NCBI GenBank assembly: GCA_902760755.1
Contig: CACWHK010000017.1
Span: 1-64,000 of the forward strand
DNA: 64,000 bases
Direction of reading: 5' to 3'
From: an uncultured Lachnospiraceae bacterium
Lineage (GTDB): Bacteria; Bacillota; Clostridia; Lachnospirales; Lachnospiraceae
Shown: piece after piece, positions 44,086-52,751 of the stretch
How the letters are laid out: the number at the start of each line of letters is the position of its first letter
How positions within the stretch are numbered: position 1 is the stretch's first letter
Notes under the pieces: model-generated
Seen by the model: the letters and a program-made list of their open reading frames with translations, nothing else
The model's database searches: none
Told to the model about the DNA's origin: nothing
Translations under genes and position numbers: made by a program

Positions 44086-45348
44086 CTACAGCTCCTCCGG
44101 GGATGCGATGCGTCCCAGGATTGCAGACGCTGCTGCTACCGCCGGGCTTGCAAGATAGATCTCGGAATCAATGGCACCCATACGTCCGACGAAGTTCCGG
44201 TTGGTGGTGGATACCGCACGCTCGCCGTGAGCGAGGATTCCCATATGTCCGCCAAGACACGGTCCGCAGGTCGGTGTGGATACGATGGCTCCTGCTTCGA
44301 TAAAGATCTCGGCAAGGCCCTCGCGGATCATCTGGAGATAGATCTCCTGGGTTCCCGGAATGATGATCACCCGGAGGCCGTCCGCACATTTCCGGCCGTT
44401 CATGATATCCGCTGCGATCCGCATGTCAGAGATCCGTCCGTTGGTACAGGAACCGATCACAACCTGATCGATGGGAAGATCACCGATCTCATCGATGGTC
44501 TTTGTATTCTCCGGAAGATGCGGGAAGGAGACTGTCGGACGAAGGGTTGCAAGATCGATCTCGATCACTTCATCATACTCTGCATCCGCATCTGCCTCAT
44601 ATACCGTATATTCCTTGTTCGGAGCATGCTCCTTCATATACTCGATGGTCTTTTCATCCACCGGGAAGATACCGTTCTTCGCACCGGCCTCGATGGCCAT
44701 GTTTGCGATGGTGAAACGGTCATCCATGGAAAGCTCTGCGATCCCGTCACCCACGAACTCCATGGACTTGTAACGCGCACCGTCCACACCGATCTTACCG
44801 ATGATGTGAAGGATCAGATCCTTACCGCTGATCCACTCCGGCTTCTTGCCCGTGATCACGAACTTGATGGCTGCAGGCACCTTGAACCATGCCTTGCCAG
44901 TTACCATGCCGGCTGCCATATCCGTACTCCCGACACCGGTGGAGAAGGCTCCGAGGGCACCGTAGGTACATGTATGAGAGTCTGCACCGATACAGGTGTT
45001 TCCTGCAACGATCAGACCTTTCTCAGGAAGCAGGGCATGCTCGATTCCCATCTGTCCGACATCGAAATAGTTCACGATGTTGTTTTCTCTTGAGAAGTCC
45101 CGCACCTGCTTTACATGCTCCGCACTCTTGATGTCCTTGTTCGGTGTGAAATGGTCCATCACCAGTGCGATCTTCGTGTTATCAAACACGGTCTTCTTCT
45201 TGAATTTTGAGAGCTCGTTGATGGCCACCGGTGTGGTAACATCATTTCCGAGCACCAGATCCAGACTTGCCTCGATCAGATCCCCGGCCTTTACGGACGG
45301 GAGTCCTGCGTGTGCTGCAAGGATCTTCTGTGTCATCGTCATACCCAT
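44086..45348 (-). CDS. leuC: 3-isopropylmalate dehydratase large subunit
   Basis: The iron-sulfur subunit of isopropylmalate isomerase (aconitase family), 420 residues, of the shorter type seen in Clostridia and archaea. Landmarks: [46 protein letters not shown], and the cluster cysteines in [12 protein letters not shown] and [14 protein letters not shown]. The ATG at 45348 is chosen over 45396 because GAGG stands 8 bases upstream and the alignment starts there. Confidence 0.94.
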   Translation of the reverse strand: MGMTMTQKILAAHAGLPSVKAGDLIEASLDLVLGNDVTTPVAINELSKFKKKTVFDNTKIALVMDHFTPNKDIKSAEHVKQVRDFSRENNIVNYFDVGQMGIEHALLPEKGLIVAGNTCIGADSHTCTYGALGAFSTGVGSTDMAAGMVTGKAWFKVPAAIKFVITGKKPEWISGKDLILHIIGKIGVDGARYKSMEFVGDGIAELSMDDRFTIANMAIEAGAKNGIFPVDEKTIEYMKEHAPNKEYTVYEADADAEYDEVIEIDLATLRPTVSFPHLPENTKTIDEIGDLPIDQVVIGSCTNGRISDMRIAADIMNGRKCADGLRVIIIPGTQEIYLQMIREGLAEIFIEAGAIVSTPTCGPCLGGHMGILAHGERAVSTTNRNFVGRMGAIDSEIYLASPAVAAASAILGRIASPEEL

Positions 45349-45394
45349 AGCTTTTTCCTCCTTGTAAAAATCTTGAAAAACTTTCATTTCTCCC

Positions 45395-45433
45395 ATGGTA
45401 TGAGCTTGATTCTACCATAGAATAATGTATAAT
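45395..45433. promoter_or_regulatory. Probable LysR operator and promoter between leuC and the lysR-type gene
   Basis: A perfect dyad ATGGTA-N12-TACCAT (45395-45418) lies 47 bases upstream of the leuC start codon and overlaps the -35 (TTGATT, 45406-45411) of a plus-strand promoter with TATAAT 16 bases later (45428-45433). LysR-type regulators typically bind such dyads between divergent genes, repressing themselves and controlling the neighbour. Binding is inferred. Confidence 0.55.
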
Positions 45434-45475
45434 GAAAATATATATTATTGATAATCTATATAACTTTTGGTTATA

Positions 45476-45502
45476 TGTCATCCTGAGCAACGCGAAGGAT
45501 CT
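45476..45502. repeat. Copy of the dispersed palindromic repeat in the lysR leader
   Basis: TGTCATCCTGAG-CAACGC-GAAGGATCT, the reverse orientation of the 37.7-kb copy. It would be transcribed as part of the 5' leader of the lysR-type gene. Confidence 0.8.
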
Positions 45503-45566
45503 CATTCCTCAAACATACCGTGAGATTCTTCACCCATGCAGGGCTCAGACGTACAGGGAGGTTCCC

Positions 45567-46622
45567 ATGATCGATAATCTGAATTATTACCGTGTATTCC
45601 TTGCCGTAGCTGAAACCGGAAGCGTCAGCCGGGCTGCAGAGACTCTGTTCATTTCCCAGCCGGCCGTCAGCAAATCCATCCGCAATCTGGAGGATGCCCT
45701 CTCCGTCCATCTGATCGAGCGCTCCGCCCGGGGCATCATTCTTACCGAGGAGGGAAAGCTGCTCTACGAACAGCTGTGCCCCGCCTTCGACCGGATCCGG
45801 GATGCGGAGGAGGACTTAAAGCAGGTAAGCGAGCTGGGGATTGGTGAGCTACGGATCGGCGCCTCCACCTCCCTCTGCCGGAACATCCTTCTCGGGTATC
45901 TTTCCGACTTTATCCGCGACTATCCTCACATCAAGGTTTCCATCACCTGCCACTCCACCCTTACCACCATACGGAAGCTGGAGGAGGGTAAGATCGACCT
46001 GGGCCTCATCTGCGAGACCACTCTGCCGGAGCGGCTATTGTACCGTCCTCTGCAGGAGATCCATGATGTCTTCGTGGTGAACCCCTCCTATCTGGAGAAT
46101 CTCTATGTCCGGGAGCAGGCTGCAGAGCGAAGCGTGGATAACCCCTGGCTCTTTGCCGGAAATGTAACCAGTCTCCTCTCCGGTACTCCGAAGACCTCTA
46201 ATACGAAAAAACGCGGAACCACGTCCGCAAAGAAGGAAGCCGGAAAAACCGACAGTGAAAGTATAGACTCCCTTATGCACCGCCTTCCCACGGCGGAGAT
46301 ACTGGAGCGATGCAACCTGATGCTCCTGGAGCAGGGAAATGTCACCCGCAACCATCTGGAGCATTACTTCTTCCAGCAAAACATCCAGCCCGGTCAGGTG
46401 CTGGATGTGAATAACATGGATCTTCTGATCGACTTTGCGAAGATCGGCATGGGGGTTTCTTCGGTTGTAAAGGAATTTGCATCCGATGCCCTCCGGGACG
46501 GCACACTGGTGGAGCTTCCCCTGTCCGAGGCAGTTCCGCCGCGGACCGTGGGCTTCTGTACCAACCAGCAGCGCCGGCCCAGTGCATCTTTGCAAAAGTT
46601 CCTCCGCGCCGTACAGGCGTAA
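45567..46622 (+). CDS. LysR-type transcriptional regulator, probable leu/ilv regulator
   Basis: A 351-residue LTTR. The N-terminal winged helix-turn-helix is classic (NYYRVFLAVAETGSVSRAAETLFISQPAVSKSIRNLE, cited as landmark in parts: SRAAETLFISQPAVSKSI). The effector domain begins near residue 90 (GELRIGASTSLCRNILLGYL). A 35-residue insert rich in Lys, Ser and Thr (about 202-236) makes it longer than the usual 295-310. Start: ATG at 45567 with GGGAGG 7 bases upstream; the longer frame runs through the repeat. Divergent from leuC with a shared dyad, so leucine genes are the likely target. Confidence 0.87.
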   Translation: MIDNLNYYRVFLAVAETGSVSRAAETLFISQPAVSKSIRNLEDALSVHLIERSARGIILTEEGKLLYEQLCPAFDRIRDAEEDLKQVSELGIGELRIGASTSLCRNILLGYLSDFIRDYPHIKVSITCHSTLTTIRKLEEGKIDLGLICETTLPERLLYRPLQEIHDVFVVNPSYLENLYVREQAAERSVDNPWLFAGNVTSLLSGTPKTSNTKKRGTTSAKKEAGKTDSESIDSLMHRLPTAEILERCNLMLLEQGNVTRNHLEHYFFQQNIQPGQVLDVNNMDLLIDFAKIGMGVSSVVKEFASDALRDGTLVELPLSEAVPPRTVGFCTNQQRRPSASLQKFLRAVQA

Positions 46623-46639
46623 GGCATCTCACATTGTCT

Positions 46640-47161
46640 CTAATATATGGTCTTATCTTCCTTGGCTGCAAATCGCTCAAAGGTGAGGATCGTCTGCTCC
46701 CGGTCCATGGGGATCAGCTCCAGGGTATCCTGCAGCAGAGCGGATTCTTCCCCGGCATCCTCGGGTCCCTCATCCTTCTTTGGTGCGACTCCCGGCAGGC
46801 TTCCCAGATACTGATAGATAAAGTCATCCCGGAAACCGATGGCTGCCGCATCCTCCTTGGTATTCCCGTAATACACCCGCCGGATGTTCGACCAGATAAT
46901 GGCCGAAAGGCACATGGGGCAGGGATAACAGGAGGTGTAAAGCTCACAGCCTGAAAGATCATAATTGGAAATGTTCTTACATGCATCCCGGATCGCCATC
47001 ACCTCGGCATGGGCCGTCGGGTCGTTATTCGCCAGCACATGGTTGTTCCCCCGTCCGATGATCTCACCGTCCCGGACAACCACGGCACCGAAGGGCCCTC
47101 CGTTATTGGTCCGAAGATTCTCCGCTGCCAGCCGGTCAGCCACTTCCATATATCGATTCAT
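46640..47161 (-). CDS. Nucleoside/guanine deaminase (CMP/dCMP deaminase fold)
   Basis: A 173-residue zinc-dependent deaminase: the HAE motif in DPTAHAEVMAIRDAC and the CYPCPMCLSAIIWSNI zinc cysteines. The combination of PFGAVVVRDGEIIGRG and the long C-terminal tail resembles bacterial guanine deaminase (GuaD) more than the tRNA adenosine deaminase TadA. It is convergent with the lysR-type gene (17-base gap). The insertion KKDEGPEDAGEE near residue 130 is unusual. Confidence 0.85.
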   Translation of the reverse strand: MNRYMEVADRLAAENLRTNNGGPFGAVVVRDGEIIGRGNNHVLANNDPTAHAEVMAIRDACKNISNYDLSGCELYTSCYPCPMCLSAIIWSNIRRVYYGNTKEDAAAIGFRDDFIYQYLGSLPGVAPKKDEGPEDAGEESALLQDTLELIPMDREQTILTFERFAAKEDKTIY

Positions 47162-47263
47162 GGGATCACCTTCCTTTCTTCCATAAGAACTTCTGTATCT
47201 ATCCTTCGGGAAAAATCTTCCCCGGATCCTACTGCTTCAAGTGTATCATATCCGCACCGGATT

Positions 47264-48832
47264 TCATAGACCGCGAATCTCCACAACCTCCGCATCCACC
47301 TGCTCCCGGAAGCGTACATCATGCTCCACCAGCAGCATGGTGGGCTGGAAATCCCGGATCAGCTTCTCGATCTGCATCCGTGAGAATACATCGATAAAGT
47401 TGAGGGGCTCATCCCAGATATAAAGATGGGCCGGTGTAATAAGGCTTGCCGCGATGAGCACCTTCTTCTTCTGCCCCTCGGAGAAGTCCTCCATGGGCTT
47501 TCCGAACTGCTCCCGTCCGAAATCCAGCTGCCGGAGCACCGCCAGCATCAGGCTCTCACTGAGGCCCTTCGCCTTGCAGTAGTCGCGAAGAGTTCCCTGC
47601 AGGAAGGAGGTATCCTGATTCACATAGGATATGGTCATTCCGGTTGCAACATCCAGCGTGCCTGCGGTGATGAGGCTGCTCTGCATGGCAGCATCCTTCT
47701 CCCCCGCACTGTGGTCCTCCGGCTTCCAGCCGGCCTGCTGCAGGATCGCAGCTATGATACTGGACTTCCCGCATCCGTTGGGGCCGGAAAGCACCACCCG
47801 GCTTCCTCGTCGTACCTGAAAGCGAAGCGGCGAAAAAAGCTCCCGGTCCGCACCCTCATAGCGAAGGGCAAGATCCTTTGCGTGGATCAGCACCTCCTTA
47901 TGAAACCGAAGGGGACAAAGCTTCAGATCCACAACCCGCTCCACATCCTGCAGCAGGCCTTCCTTCTCTTCGATCTCCCGGTCGATCCGCTTCTCATAGT
48001 TCTTAACTCTGGACTGCATCTTCTTTGTCTTTGCACCGATATAGGAGCGGGTGGAGATATTCCGCTCCGGCTCCTTCACCGGATCAAAACCGATCTTGGT
48101 ATTCTCGTTTTTCTCCGCCCAACGGCTGCTCCGGTCCGCCGCAGCACGAAGCTTTCCGATTTCCTTCTTATGCTTATCATTTTCGGCCTCCGCGAAGGCG
48201 TCACTCCGCTCCTTATTCTCCCACCAGGAGGAGAAGTTTCCGGCCTGCACCTCCACCGTCTTCCGGTTCAGCACTAGCACGTGGTCGCATACTCCGTCCA
48301 GAAGATCCCGGTCATGGGATACCAGAAGAAAGCCCTTCTTTTTCGAAAGATAGTCCTTTACGATATCCCGCGCCTCCCGGTCCAGATGGTTGGTGGGCTC
48401 ATCGATCAGCAGGAATTCATTTTCCGCTGCAAAGAGCACTGCCAGCATCACCCGGGTCCGCTCCCCGAAGCTGAGGGTCCCGAAGGGGCGATAGAGACAC
48501 TCCGCATCCATACCGATCTGATTCATCTGGATCAGTACCTGCCAGGATTCGATCCCCGGCTTCCAGACACCCATCAGCTCATCCGCCGCTCGCGTCAGAT
48601 CCTCCGCCGGAACCTCATAGGGGAAATAATCACATTTCGTACTTGCGGTTATACTTCCCTCTGCCTGATAGTCTCCCTTCAGCAGCCGGAGCAGTGTGGT
48701 CTTCCCCTTGCCGTTCCTGCCGATCAGTCCCAGCTTCCAGTCCGTATCAATATTGAAATTCACTCCCTCCAGCACGGTATCCGCCGTGCCCTCGTAGGAG
48801 AATGTGAGGTCACTTACTTTTATTTGTGCCAT
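47264..48832 (-). CDS. ABC-F type ATPase, Lsa/Vga-like (probable ribosome protection)
   Basis: A 522-residue protein with two ABC cassettes and no membrane part: Walker A GLIGRNGKGKTTLLRLL and SGPNGCGKSSIIAAIL, signatures LSFGERTRVML and FSEGQKKKVLIAA, Walker B LLIDEPTNHLD and IWDEPLNFIDVFSRMQIE, with a charged interdomain linker (KKMQSRVKNYEKRID). The second-cassette sequence EGQKKKVLIA ... WDEPLNFID is typical of the Lsa-like group that frees ribosomes from lincosamides, streptogramin A or pleuromutilins. The long regulated leader upstream (49330 to 48833) supports that. The antibiotic range cannot be read from sequence. Confidence 0.85.
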   Translation of the reverse strand: MAQIKVSDLTFSYEGTADTVLEGVNFNIDTDWKLGLIGRNGKGKTTLLRLLKGDYQAEGSITASTKCDYFPYEVPAEDLTRAADELMGVWKPGIESWQVLIQMNQIGMDAECLYRPFGTLSFGERTRVMLAVLFAAENEFLLIDEPTNHLDREARDIVKDYLSKKKGFLLVSHDRDLLDGVCDHVLVLNRKTVEVQAGNFSSWWENKERSDAFAEAENDKHKKEIGKLRAAADRSSRWAEKNENTKIGFDPVKEPERNISTRSYIGAKTKKMQSRVKNYEKRIDREIEEKEGLLQDVERVVDLKLCPLRFHKEVLIHAKDLALRYEGADRELFSPLRFQVRRGSRVVLSGPNGCGKSSIIAAILQQAGWKPEDHSAGEKDAAMQSSLITAGTLDVATGMTISYVNQDTSFLQGTLRDYCKAKGLSESLMLAVLRQLDFGREQFGKPMEDFSEGQKKKVLIAASLITPAHLYIWDEPLNFIDVFSRMQIEKLIRDFQPTMLLVEHDVRFREQVDAEVVEIRGL

Positions 48833-48950
48833 TTACTCTCACCACCTTTATCTTCTTTCCGACATTCCTATTCACCATAGAAATCGGAATACGCTTTTTC
48901 ACCTTATGCATCCCGTCAAAAACGATATGCTCCCGTTTCTTCTTACCCAT
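48810..48950 (-). CDS. Small basic ORF overlapping the ABC-F start (46 aa)
   Basis: Starts ATG at 48950 with an excellent GGAGG site 6 bases upstream and ends 23 bases inside the ABC-F gene in another frame. The product begins MGKKKREHIVFDGMHKVKKR and is strongly basic throughout. I do not recognise it. It could be a small protein or a coupling ORF whose translation opens the ABC-F ribosome site. Low certainty that the product matters. Confidence 0.5.
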   Translation of the reverse strand: MGKKKREHIVFDGMHKVKKRIPISMVNRNVGKKIKVVRVNGTNKSK

Positions 48951-49041
48951 CAGAATCCTCCGTTTGCGCTCTCCGGATACTTCGTATCCGTCGATGTCGC
49001 GCCCCTCGGCAGATACATGTGCCTGCCTCGGGGGAACGCGC

Positions 49042-49077
49042 AAAAATAAAATCCGCCTCCATGCCGGAAGCGGATTT
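49042..49077 (-). terminator. Intrinsic terminator / attenuator in the ABC-F leader
   Basis: AAATCCGC (49070-49077 on the minus strand) pairs with GCGGATTT (49049-49056) and is followed by TATTTTTG. It lies between the candidate promoter and the ABC-F gene, about 7 bases after the leader ORF stop codon. Confidence 0.8.
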
Positions 49078-49083
49078 CATAGT

Positions 49084-49209
49084 TCAAAAGAATATCCCTG
49101 ATTCAAACGAAAGGTACGCCGAACAAGACCATACAGCCTTTCCAGGGGTGGTTCCAGTGAATACGATAATCCGATCCGGCATACACAAACAGACCTTCTG
49201 CAAGGTCAT
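49084..49209 (-). CDS. Candidate leader peptide ORF upstream of the ABC-F attenuator (41 aa)
   Basis: ATG at 49209 with AGGAAG about 5 bases upstream; 41 codons (MTLQKVCLCMPDRIIVFTGT at the start, ending YLSFESGIFF); stop TGA at 49084-49086, 6 bases before the terminator stem. The first codons also form a small hairpin (GACCTT-GCAG-AAGGTC). The position is what is expected for drug-induced ribosome stalling control of ABC-F genes, but the ORF could be chance. Confidence 0.45.
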   Translation of the reverse strand: MTLQKVCLCMPDRIIVFTGTTPGKAVWSCSAYLSFESGIFF

Positions 49210-49301
49210 CTTACTTCCTGTTCGTATCTACCTCTCGTCTTATCGATTCCTCATTGGTTCACCTACACACCTTAAGTGCGCCTTTCCTCTTACTGACACA
49301 C

Positions 49302-49330
49302 ATCCTAACACGAAAGGACTCCGACGTCAA
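49302..49330 (-). promoter_or_regulatory. Promoter of the ABC-F leader
   Basis: Minus strand TTGACG (49325-49330), 17-base spacer, TAGGAT (49302-49307). The transcript would start near 49295 and carry a leader of about 460 bases before the ABC-F start codon. Confidence 0.6.
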
Positions 49331-49355
49331 CCCCTAACAGGGAATGGCTCTCCCG

Positions 49356-50582
49356 TCAACCTCCGTCTGCATGCTTCATCCGCGCCAGGTACTCCTTATC
49401 GATGGTCACCGACCCGTAACGCACCCGGTTATACAGCTGAGTCAGCTCCGGAAGCGCAACCCCTGCCTGCTCGCGGATCCTGGCTTCGATATCCGCCGTG
49501 GTTTCGTAGTCTCTCGGCAGATCCTGTTTCACCAGATCCATAATCCGATTTCGGTAGATCCTTCGGGCCCGCTCCTCCATGGACATATAATCCCGCATCC
49601 GCTTTAAGAGTGACGGATGGTCGATCCGCTCTCTTACGTCCGAGCGCTTCATTTCCACCACCTGCTCCGCGCCGGTCTTCCGATGATACTTGGCGGAAAT
49701 GGTACGGATCAGCCATGCGATCAACTTCAGGATCACAACCACTGCAAGGATAAGAAGCGCACCCTTCAGCACAAACTCCAGCACGTTGATGTAGGTGGAA
49801 GGGTTGGAGGCGGACTGCTTCAGCTGCTGGGCTGTCTTATTTACCGACTGACTGGAGGTAAAGCCGAACAGTTGGCCAAACCATTTGATGGCAAGAAGCA
49901 GACCATAGAAAATGATCTTCAGGATTCCGAGAGCAGCCTGCAGGAATCCCACAAAGGCATCCGGAAGGTTCACCGCTTCTCCCAGCAGAATGACTACGAT
50001 CATGCATAGAAAGATACCCACAATGATCCAGGAGTTCACCTTCAGAATCTGCCTTATTGGGATTCCACGCACATCCCTGGTGGAATCGATATACTTCTGG
50101 GTTCCGTCCGCATAGAGGATCAACAGGAAGAAGATCAGCCCCACGCCGGTGAGGATTGCTGCGATCCATGGAAGGCCCTCGATGTTATAGACCAGACCGA
50201 ACACCGTTGCCAGGAGTCCCATAACGAAGATAGGCCAAGGAATATCCTGAGGGTCGGAAAGAATCCCGCCTCTTCGGATATAATGGCAGGACGTGAACAT
50301 AAGCCCCACATCCAGCCCGATCAGAAGCCAGGTTTCATGATTCGAAATGGGCATGAACCAGAGGATCACGCCTGCAAGAACCGAATAAAGAATGACGGGC
50401 CAGACATGGAGCACCAGGTCCCGAAGCAGATAGCTGCAAAGGAACAGAACTCCCATGGCAATCCATGAAATCCATGTGACCGCAGGCTGTTTCGTGGAAA
50501 ACAGGAAGGTCTCCATGAACAGCAAATAGAAGGTATAACCGTAAAGTGCCCGGAAGATCCGGCGTGCTTTCTCAGTCCGCAA
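49356..50582 (-). CDS. Multi-pass membrane protein with DUF4129-like C-terminus
   Basis: A 408-residue protein with about seven or eight hydrophobic segments in the first 300 residues, then a cytoplasmic or external basic part. The C-terminal GVALPELTQLYNRVRYGS motif is that of DUF4129, the domain normally at the end of transglutaminase-like TgpA partners; no transglutaminase core is present here. It overlaps the DUF58 gene by 11 bases. MoxR-DUF58-DUF4129 sets are often linked to envelope or protein-complex maturation; the precise role is unknown. Confidence 0.75.
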   Translation of the reverse strand: MRTEKARRIFRALYGYTFYLLFMETFLFSTKQPAVTWISWIAMGVLFLCSYLLRDLVLHVWPVILYSVLAGVILWFMPISNHETWLLIGLDVGLMFTSCHYIRRGGILSDPQDIPWPIFVMGLLATVFGLVYNIEGLPWIAAILTGVGLIFFLLILYADGTQKYIDSTRDVRGIPIRQILKVNSWIIVGIFLCMIVVILLGEAVNLPDAFVGFLQAALGILKIIFYGLLLAIKWFGQLFGFTSSQSVNKTAQQLKQSASNPSTYINVLEFVLKGALLILAVVVILKLIAWLIRTISAKYHRKTGAEQVVEMKRSDVRERIDHPSLLKRMRDYMSMEERARRIYRNRIMDLVKQDLPRDYETTADIEARIREQAGVALPELTQLYNRVRYGSVTIDKEYLARMKHADGG

Positions 50583-51693
50583 ACTCGTTCACCTCCCATC
50601 CCACAAGATAGGAGCGACGGGGCGTAAAACCGAGCCGCCTGTAATACGGAACCACGCAGAGCACCGTAGCATCCTCCTTCTGCAGACGGTCCAGCCGCTG
50701 CAGCAGATCCTCCTTGTAATACGGAGAAACCACGAGATACAGGGTATTCCGGTTAATGGAGGTAATCTCCGAATCCAGTATGCCCAAAAATGCATCCTTT
50801 CCCTCGGAGCCCCGGATCATGGTAAGATACTTATCGATGGTGATCCCGTGGGAAAGCTCGGAGCCAAGCCCCGGGGCATCCAGGGTGTCTCCCTCCTCGG
50901 TCAGTCCATTTGCCCAGGCAGACACCCGTTCCTTTTTCTGCAAATGCGCTCTGGCCAGGGAGCTTGCCAGAGAGATTGCCTCCTCCAGCAGACGGTCGGC
51001 ACGGATCATGGAATCCGTGTCCAGGTTCAGAAGGATCCGAACCTGTGCGTCCTGGGTTGCTTCGTAAAGATTCACCTTCCACTCTCCCGTCCGGGCAGAC
51101 TGCTTCCAGTTAATGGCGTGGTAGGGATCTCCCGACTGATAATCCCGAAGTCCCCGGAAGGTCAGGGGATCCTCGATCAGACTGCGCCGTGCCGTCATCT
51201 CTCCCACCCGTCCGCGGGTCAGGGACATCAGGCGCTCCACGTCGATCTTCTTCGGGAAGACGTAGATACCCACGTCTTCTTTTTTGTTCATGGCAAAGAG
51301 GCGCAGCATAAAGAAATCCCGCACCATGATATTAACCGATTCCACACGAAAATGTCCCCGCTCGGACCCGGAAAACTCCAAAGTCCGCCGGATCTTCTGG
51401 TGTCCCAGGATGGAGAACACATCATTTCTGTGATAGAAGTCCGTTACCACCGAGTTCTCCATATCCCGGAACCGAAGGGCCCGGTCCACCGAGAACTTAT
51501 AATGAAAAACGGGCAGGGGCAGAGCCTTATCATTCTCGATCTCGAGGGCAAGCTCCGCCTCCTCCCCGCATTCCATGTACTCCCTGCTGAAGGTAAGGCC
51601 GGTCCGGAGCCCCTTCTTCCAGTATTTCCGGTAAAGGCGCTCCTGAATAAAGTATATAATTCCGATCAGACTGACAATCAGAATTAAGTGCAT
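50572..51693 (-). CDS. DUF58 domain protein
   Basis: A 373-residue protein anchored by an N-terminal hydrophobic segment (LILIVSLIGIIYFI). The DUF58 core lies around residues 170-260: REIRDYQSGDPYHAINWK-like GLRDYQSGDPYHAINWKQSA followed by VRILLNLDTDS, where a von Willebrand A-like fold with an incomplete MIDAS begins. It forms an operon with MoxR (upstream, 12-base gap) and the DUF4129-like protein (downstream, overlapping). Confidence 0.88.
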   Translation of the reverse strand: MHLILIVSLIGIIYFIQERLYRKYWKKGLRTGLTFSREYMECGEEAELALEIENDKALPLPVFHYKFSVDRALRFRDMENSVVTDFYHRNDVFSILGHQKIRRTLEFSGSERGHFRVESVNIMVRDFFMLRLFAMNKKEDVGIYVFPKKIDVERLMSLTRGRVGEMTARRSLIEDPLTFRGLRDYQSGDPYHAINWKQSARTGEWKVNLYEATQDAQVRILLNLDTDSMIRADRLLEEAISLASSLARAHLQKKERVSAWANGLTEEGDTLDAPGLGSELSHGITIDKYLTMIRGSEGKDAFLGILDSEITSINRNTLYLVVSPYYKEDLLQRLDRLQKEDATVLCVVPYYRRLGFTPRRSYLVGWEVNEFAD

Positions 51694-51705
51694 AAGAACC
51701 TCCTG

Positions 51706-52647
51706 TCAGTTCCAGCTTTCGACAGGTACTGCAACCCCGCGGGTCAGCTCGCGGATCTGCTGTGCACCGTTGGTCACTCCCACCGCCGTCATGACGCGGT
51801 GTCCGAAGACATAGGGTGCCAGATACCGGACATCATCCGGCATCACATAGTCTCTGCCGGAAACCGCTGCAAAGCTCATGGCGGCACGAAGCAGGGCCAA
51901 AGATGCACGCGGGCTGACACCCAGCAGAAGCTTTCCGGTATTTCTTGTGGATTCGGCAATGGCCAGAAGATACTCCCGCACCTCATCCTTCACGGTCACG
52001 TGAGTAACCGCATCCGCAGCCTCCTCCAGCTGCTGCACGGAGGCAACCGCCGACAGGCTGTCCATGGGACTCTCCTGCATAAACCGCTGCAGCATATCCC
52101 CCTCCTGCTCCTTCGAAAGCTGCTTCATGGAAAGCTTCATCAGGAAGCGGTCCAGCTGGGCCTCCGGAAGGGGATAGGTGCCGGTAGTTTCAATAGGGTT
52201 CTCCGTAGCGATGACCAGGAATGGCTTCTCCAGAGGAAGGGTCTCCCCGTCGATGGTGACGTGACGTTCCTCCATGGCCTCCAGAAGTGCGCTCTGGGTT
52301 CGGGGTGTCGCACGATTGATCTCGTCCGCAAGCAGCAGATTCGTAAACACCGGGCCCTTCATCAGACGGAACTCCTGCTCCTTCTGGTTGTATACGGAAA
52401 GTCCCGTGATGTCCTGCGGAAGCAGGTCCGGGGTGAACTGCACCCGATGAAATATACCGCTGACGCTTTTCGCAAACGCCTTTGCCAGAGAAGTCTTACC
52501 GGTTCCCGGTGTGTCCTCCAGCAAGACATGCCCCCGCGACAGAACCGCAGTAAACAGAAGCGTAAAAACTTCCTCCTGTCCGACGATCACCTTCTGCACA
52601 TTCCCCAGAACGTCTGTATACAACTTCCTTACTTCATTCAAATTCAT
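51706..52647 (-). CDS. MoxR family AAA+ ATPase
   Basis: A 313-residue AAA+ chaperone-like ATPase: KVIVGQEEVFTLLFTAVLSRGHVLLEDTPGTGKTSLAKAFA (landmark Walker A EDTPGTGKTSL), Walker B NLLLADEINRATPRTQSALLEAMEE, sensor-1 LVIATENPIETTGTYPLPEAQLDRFL, and the ASPRASLAL-type SPRASLALLRAAM lid. MoxR proteins insert metal or assist assembly of VWA-domain partners; DUF58 is the likely partner here. AGGAG lies 8 bases before the ATG. Confidence 0.93.
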   Translation of the reverse strand: MNLNEVRKLYTDVLGNVQKVIVGQEEVFTLLFTAVLSRGHVLLEDTPGTGKTSLAKAFAKSVSGIFHRVQFTPDLLPQDITGLSVYNQKEQEFRLMKGPVFTNLLLADEINRATPRTQSALLEAMEERHVTIDGETLPLEKPFLVIATENPIETTGTYPLPEAQLDRFLMKLSMKQLSKEQEGDMLQRFMQESPMDSLSAVASVQQLEEAADAVTHVTVKDEVREYLLAIAESTRNTGKLLLGVSPRASLALLRAAMSFAAVSGRDYVMPDDVRYLAPYVFGHRVMTAVGVTNGAQQIRELTRGVAVPVESWN

Positions 52648-52751
52648 ACCAATTCTCCTGAACTACTAGGTAAGCAGTTACATATCAATGATCATTAACA
52701 CCAGGCAGGATTTGCGCATCGTACAGAGCATCTGCCTGTTCCCTAAGGCGA

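Noticed and set aside
40674..45400. T-box leaders for ilv, leu or cys genes
   Set aside because: I looked for the conserved T-box terminator-side motif upstream of ilvB, ilvD, leuC, cysE and cysS and saw none.
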